Shown: positions 6,156 through 8,561 of the stretch, piece by piece | Numbering within the stretch: the first letter of the stretch is position 1 | Layout of the letters: each line of letters begins with the position of its first letter | Source of the DNA: CATJXY01 sp964623925 | Lineage (GTDB): Bacteria > Bacillota_I > Bacilli_A > Erysipelotrichales > Erysipelotrichaceae | Direction: 5' to 3' | DNA length: 8,561 nt | Assembly: GCA_964623925.1 (NCBI GenBank) | Contig: CAZUVT010000091.1 | Coordinates: 1 to 8,561, forward strand | The notes under the pieces: generated by a model | The model's input: the letters and a program-made list of their open reading frames with translations, nothing else | The model's database searches: none | What the model was told of the DNA's origin: nothing | Program-made: the position numbers and the translations under genes

Positions 6156-8474
6156 ATGAAATTATTCGATGAATTATTAAAAACAGATGCCGGCCTTCTT
6201 TCCAAATATAAAAGAATTGTGAAAAAGGCTGAAAGCTACGAATCTATAATGAATGCGATGAGTGATGCAGAATTGCAAGATCAGACCCGCAAATTCAAAG
6301 CAAGAATGCAAAACGGAGAAAAACAGGAAGAAATGCTTCCGGAAATCTTTGCTTCAATCAAAGAGGCCGCAAAAAGAGTTCTTCATCAAACACCGTATCC
6401 GGTACAGCTTTTAGGGGGAGTTGTGCTTTGCAAGGGGGATATCGCGGAGATGAAGACCGGTGAAGGAAAAACATTGACGGCGATTTTTCCGGTATATTAT
6501 CTGGCCCTTCAGCAAAAGGGAGTCCACGTTATTACGGTAAATGAATATCTGGCCAAGCGAGATGCGGCATGGATGGGAGACATTTATCGGTTTATGGGAA
6601 TGAGCGTCGGCTGCAATGGCAAGGAATTGTCCCGTTATGAAAAGAAGCAGGCTTATTTGTGCGATATTACTTATACAACGAACTCGGAATTGGGTTTTGA
6701 TTACTTAAGAGATAATTTGTGCATGAGAAAGGAAGACCGCGTACTTCGCGGTTTACATGCGGCGCTTTTGGACGAAGCGGATTCCATCTTGATTGATGAA
6801 GCGCGTACACCGTTGATCATCTCCGGAAAAGGGGAAGATCTCCAGCTTTTATATTTACAGGCAGATCGGTTTGTGAAGAGTCTGAAAGAAGGGGATTATG
6901 AACGGGATGTTCAAACCAATCAAATCTATTTGACTGCGGAGGGAATCAGAAAAGGGGAACAATACTATCGTGTGGATTCTCTTTATGATCAGGATAAATC
7001 GGCAATTGTTCATTCCATAAACAATGCCCTCAGAGCCAATTACATCATGAATGCGGATGTGGAATATATGGTGCAGGATGATGAGATCATCCTGATCGAT
7101 CAGTTTACCGGAAGGAAGATGCAGGGAAGAGAATTTTCGGATGGATTGCATCAGGCGATTCAGGCAAAGGAACATGTTTCCATTAAACAGGAAACCAAAA
7201 CGGTCGCGACGATCACCTATCAGAATTTCTTTAGAATGTATGATTTTCTTTGCGGTATGACGGGAACTGCAAAAAGCGAGGAGGATGAGCTTTTAAATAT
7301 TTACAATATGAGAGTATTGCCGGTTCCGACGAATAAGCCATGCATCCGCAAAGATGAATCAGACCGGATCTTTGCGACGAAAGGTGAAAAATATGTAGCT
7401 TTGATCGAAGACGTAAAAAGTCTTTATGATAAAGGACAGCCGGTTCTTGTCGGAACACTTTCTGTAGAAGTCAGTGAATTCCTTTCTAAAATGTTGAGAC
7501 TAAGGGGGATTCCGCATGAAGTCCTGAACGCCCGTAATGATGCTCAGGAAGCTCGCATCATTCAGGAAGCAGGAAAAAGAAGAAAGGTAACGATTGCAAC
7601 TAACATGGCAGCTCGAGGAACGGATATTCGCTTAGATGAAGGAGTCGCAGAGTTGGGCGGTTTGGCTGTATTGGGTTCTGAGAGACATGAGGCGGCCCGA
7701 ATCGATAATCAGCTTCGCGGCCGAAGCGGACGTCAGGGAGATCCGGGATTAAGCCGTTTCTATGTTTCCATGCAGGACGATTTGATTGAAAAGTATCACA
7801 GTGAATCACAAGACACGTTGATTCAAAAAGTGAAAGATGGAAAGTTTGAGATCGAAAAAGTTCGCAAAATGATCGATGATATTCAAAAATATGCAGAAGT
7901 CAGACATTACGGTCAAAGAAAGAATACACTTGAATTTGATAATGTTCTAATGGATCAAAGACGAATCATCTATACTCAGAGAGATGAGATCCTTTTCAAT
8001 GAAGATCTGACAGTCTTGATTGAAAGCATCCTAAAAAGTGCAGCATCCCTATTTGCATCAGAATATAATCAGAGTTCAAATGAAGAAATAAAAAAATATC
8101 TTCTTCAAAGAATAGGGATTGATCAGGTGGTGTTGAATGAAAGTAAGAAACTGAATGAAAAGGAATTATCAAATTTGATGATTGAATCGTACCATGTCTT
8201 GTTGGAAGAAATCGTGTTTATGCCAGAAATTCAAAAGCGTATTTTACTAAGCACGATCGATTATTACTGGCAGGATCATGTAGATGGAATGGAACGTTTA
8301 AAACAAGGAATCTATCTTCGTTCTTATGCACAGAAAAAGCCGCAGGAAGAATACAAGGAGGAAGGATACCAGCGTTTTGATGAAATGATGGATAAAATCA
8401 TTCAAAATACGGCAATCCGTCTTCTCAGTTTAAAAGCACAAATTTCTGAAACTGAAAATCAAGAATCAGAATAA
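6156..8474 (+). CDS. secA: Protein translocase ATPase SecA, lacking the C-terminal zinc domain
   Basis: A 772-residue motor that drives preproteins through SecYEG at the cytoplasmic face of the membrane. Domains: NBD1 (about 1-220) with VQLLGG, Walker A TGEGKT (Lys105) and Walker B LLDEAD (Asp206) followed by ILIDEARTPLIISG; preprotein cross-linking domain (about 224-352); NBD2 (about 353-545) with CGMTGTA, ATNMAARGTD and QLRGRSGRQGD; helical scaffold (FDNVLMDQRR, 594-603); and two-helix finger (WQDHVDGMERLKQGI region, about 691-740). It ends soon after the scaffold with an acidic tail and lacks the Cys-rich zinc/SecB-binding domain of longer SecA proteins. Ala486 replaces the usual Gly of NMAGRGTD. 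The ATG follows AAGGAGA by six bases; an out-of-frame ATG lies at 6151. Overall it reads as housekeeping SecA, but its short length leaves a SecA2-type paralogue possible. Confidence 0.95.
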   Translation: MKLFDELLKTDAGLLSKYKRIVKKAESYESIMNAMSDAELQDQTRKFKARMQNGEKQEEMLPEIFASIKEAAKRVLHQTPYPVQLLGGVVLCKGDIAEMKTGEGKTLTAIFPVYYLALQQKGVHVITVNEYLAKRDAAWMGDIYRFMGMSVGCNGKELSRYEKKQAYLCDITYTTNSELGFDYLRDNLCMRKEDRVLRGLHAALLDEADSILIDEARTPLIISGKGEDLQLLYLQADRFVKSLKEGDYERDVQTNQIYLTAEGIRKGEQYYRVDSLYDQDKSAIVHSINNALRANYIMNADVEYMVQDDEIILIDQFTGRKMQGREFSDGLHQAIQAKEHVSIKQETKTVATITYQNFFRMYDFLCGMTGTAKSEEDELLNIYNMRVLPVPTNKPCIRKDESDRIFATKGEKYVALIEDVKSLYDKGQPVLVGTLSVEVSEFLSKMLRLRGIPHEVLNARNDAQEARIIQEAGKRRKVTIATNMAARGTDIRLDEGVAELGGLAVLGSERHEAARIDNQLRGRSGRQGDPGLSRFYVSMQDDLIEKYHSESQDTLIQKVKDGKFEIEKVRKMIDDIQKYAEVRHYGQRKNTLEFDNVLMDQRRIIYTQRDEILFNEDLTVLIESILKSAASLFASEYNQSSNEEIKKYLLQRIGIDQVVLNESKKLNEKELSNLMIESYHVLLEEIVFMPEIQKRILLSTIDYYWQDHVDGMERLKQGIYLRSYAQKKPQEEYKEEGYQRFDEMMDKIIQNTAIRLLSLKAQISETENQESE

Positions 8475-8502
8475 AAGAGGAAACATCTGTTTTCTCTTTT
8501 TT
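8475..8502 (+). terminator. Rho-independent terminator after secA
   Basis: A 10-bp stem (8475-8484 with 8489-8498, one G-T pair) closes on an ATCT loop, with a run of six T at 8497-8502. It begins right at the secA stop codon and ends the small-protein/secA transcript. Confidence 0.88.
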
Positions 8503-8513
8503 ACTATTCTTGA

Positions 8514-8549
8514 TTCTCGGGAAAAATGCAAACTCCCGAAGTTCGAGAA
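8514..8549. repeat. Short overlapping inverted repeats downstream of secA
   Basis: TCGGGA (8517-8522) can pair with TCCCGA (8534-8539). Alternatively TTCTCG (8514-8519) can pair with CGAGAA (8544-8549). The two pairings share bases and exclude each other. The following AAGGA (8551-8555) could be a ribosome site for a gene beyond the window, which would make this a leader element, but the window ends too soon to tell. Confidence 0.35.
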
Positions 8550-8561
8550 AAAGGAAGAAAA

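Noticed and set aside
8537..8545. CGAAGTTCG as a LexA box
   Set aside because: The Gram-positive LexA box needs CGAAC and GTTCG separated by four bases; this is only a 4-1-4 palindrome.

Overview
The window looks like chromosomal DNA of a low-GC Gram-positive (Bacillota) bacterium. Shine-Dalgarno sites are strong (AGGAGGA, GGAGG, AAGGAGA), rho-independent terminators are compact hairpins with T-tracts, TGA is used as stop, and one promoter has a perfect TATAAT. The gene content (Ddl, Cof-type HAD phosphatase, NagA, PatB/MalY-type aminotransferase, SecA without a C-terminal zinc domain) would suit an Erysipelotrichales-like lineage, but that placement is inference.

Layout. Positions 1-741 hold the 3' part of a glycosylasparaginase gene, closed by a terminator. 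Positions 960-3382 hold a two-gene transcription unit: a PatB/MalY-type C-S lyase/aminotransferase, then an N-acetylglucosamine-6-phosphate deacetylase (nagA). A candidate CcpA box lies upstream. A terminator that may serve both strands separates nagA from a convergent Cof-type HAD phosphatase (3477-4337, minus). Divergent from that gene, behind a good promoter, is a D-alanine--D-alanine ligase gene (4510-5708). Its reading frame is broken by a one-base deficit in a T-run at 4864-4867; apart from this the protein is full length with its key residues kept. After another terminator and a clear promoter comes a two-gene unit: a 99-residue membrane-targeted or lipoprotein-like small protein (5827-6126) and secA (6156-8474), closed by a strong terminator.

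The most interesting part is the small gene before secA. It has an N-terminal hydrophobic export segment, no recognisable function, and a C-terminus ending G-I-L-A-P-P-S-F. This resembles the GIRAGP core of SecM and the RAPP core of ApdA/ApdP arrest peptides. The codons for A-P-P-S-F can base-pair with the region holding the secA Shine-Dalgarno. This is the architecture expected of a secretion-monitoring arrest peptide that controls SecA synthesis, as SecM does in enterobacteria. The protein is not an obvious SecM homologue, so this may be an independently evolved sensor.

How the genes may work together. Glycosylasparaginase releases the GlcNAc part of Asn-linked glycan remnants and NagA deacetylates GlcNAc-6-P, so the left part may belong to glycan or amino-sugar salvage, although a terminator separates the two genes. 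Ddl serves peptidoglycan synthesis. The small protein plus SecA form a likely self-regulated secretion unit.
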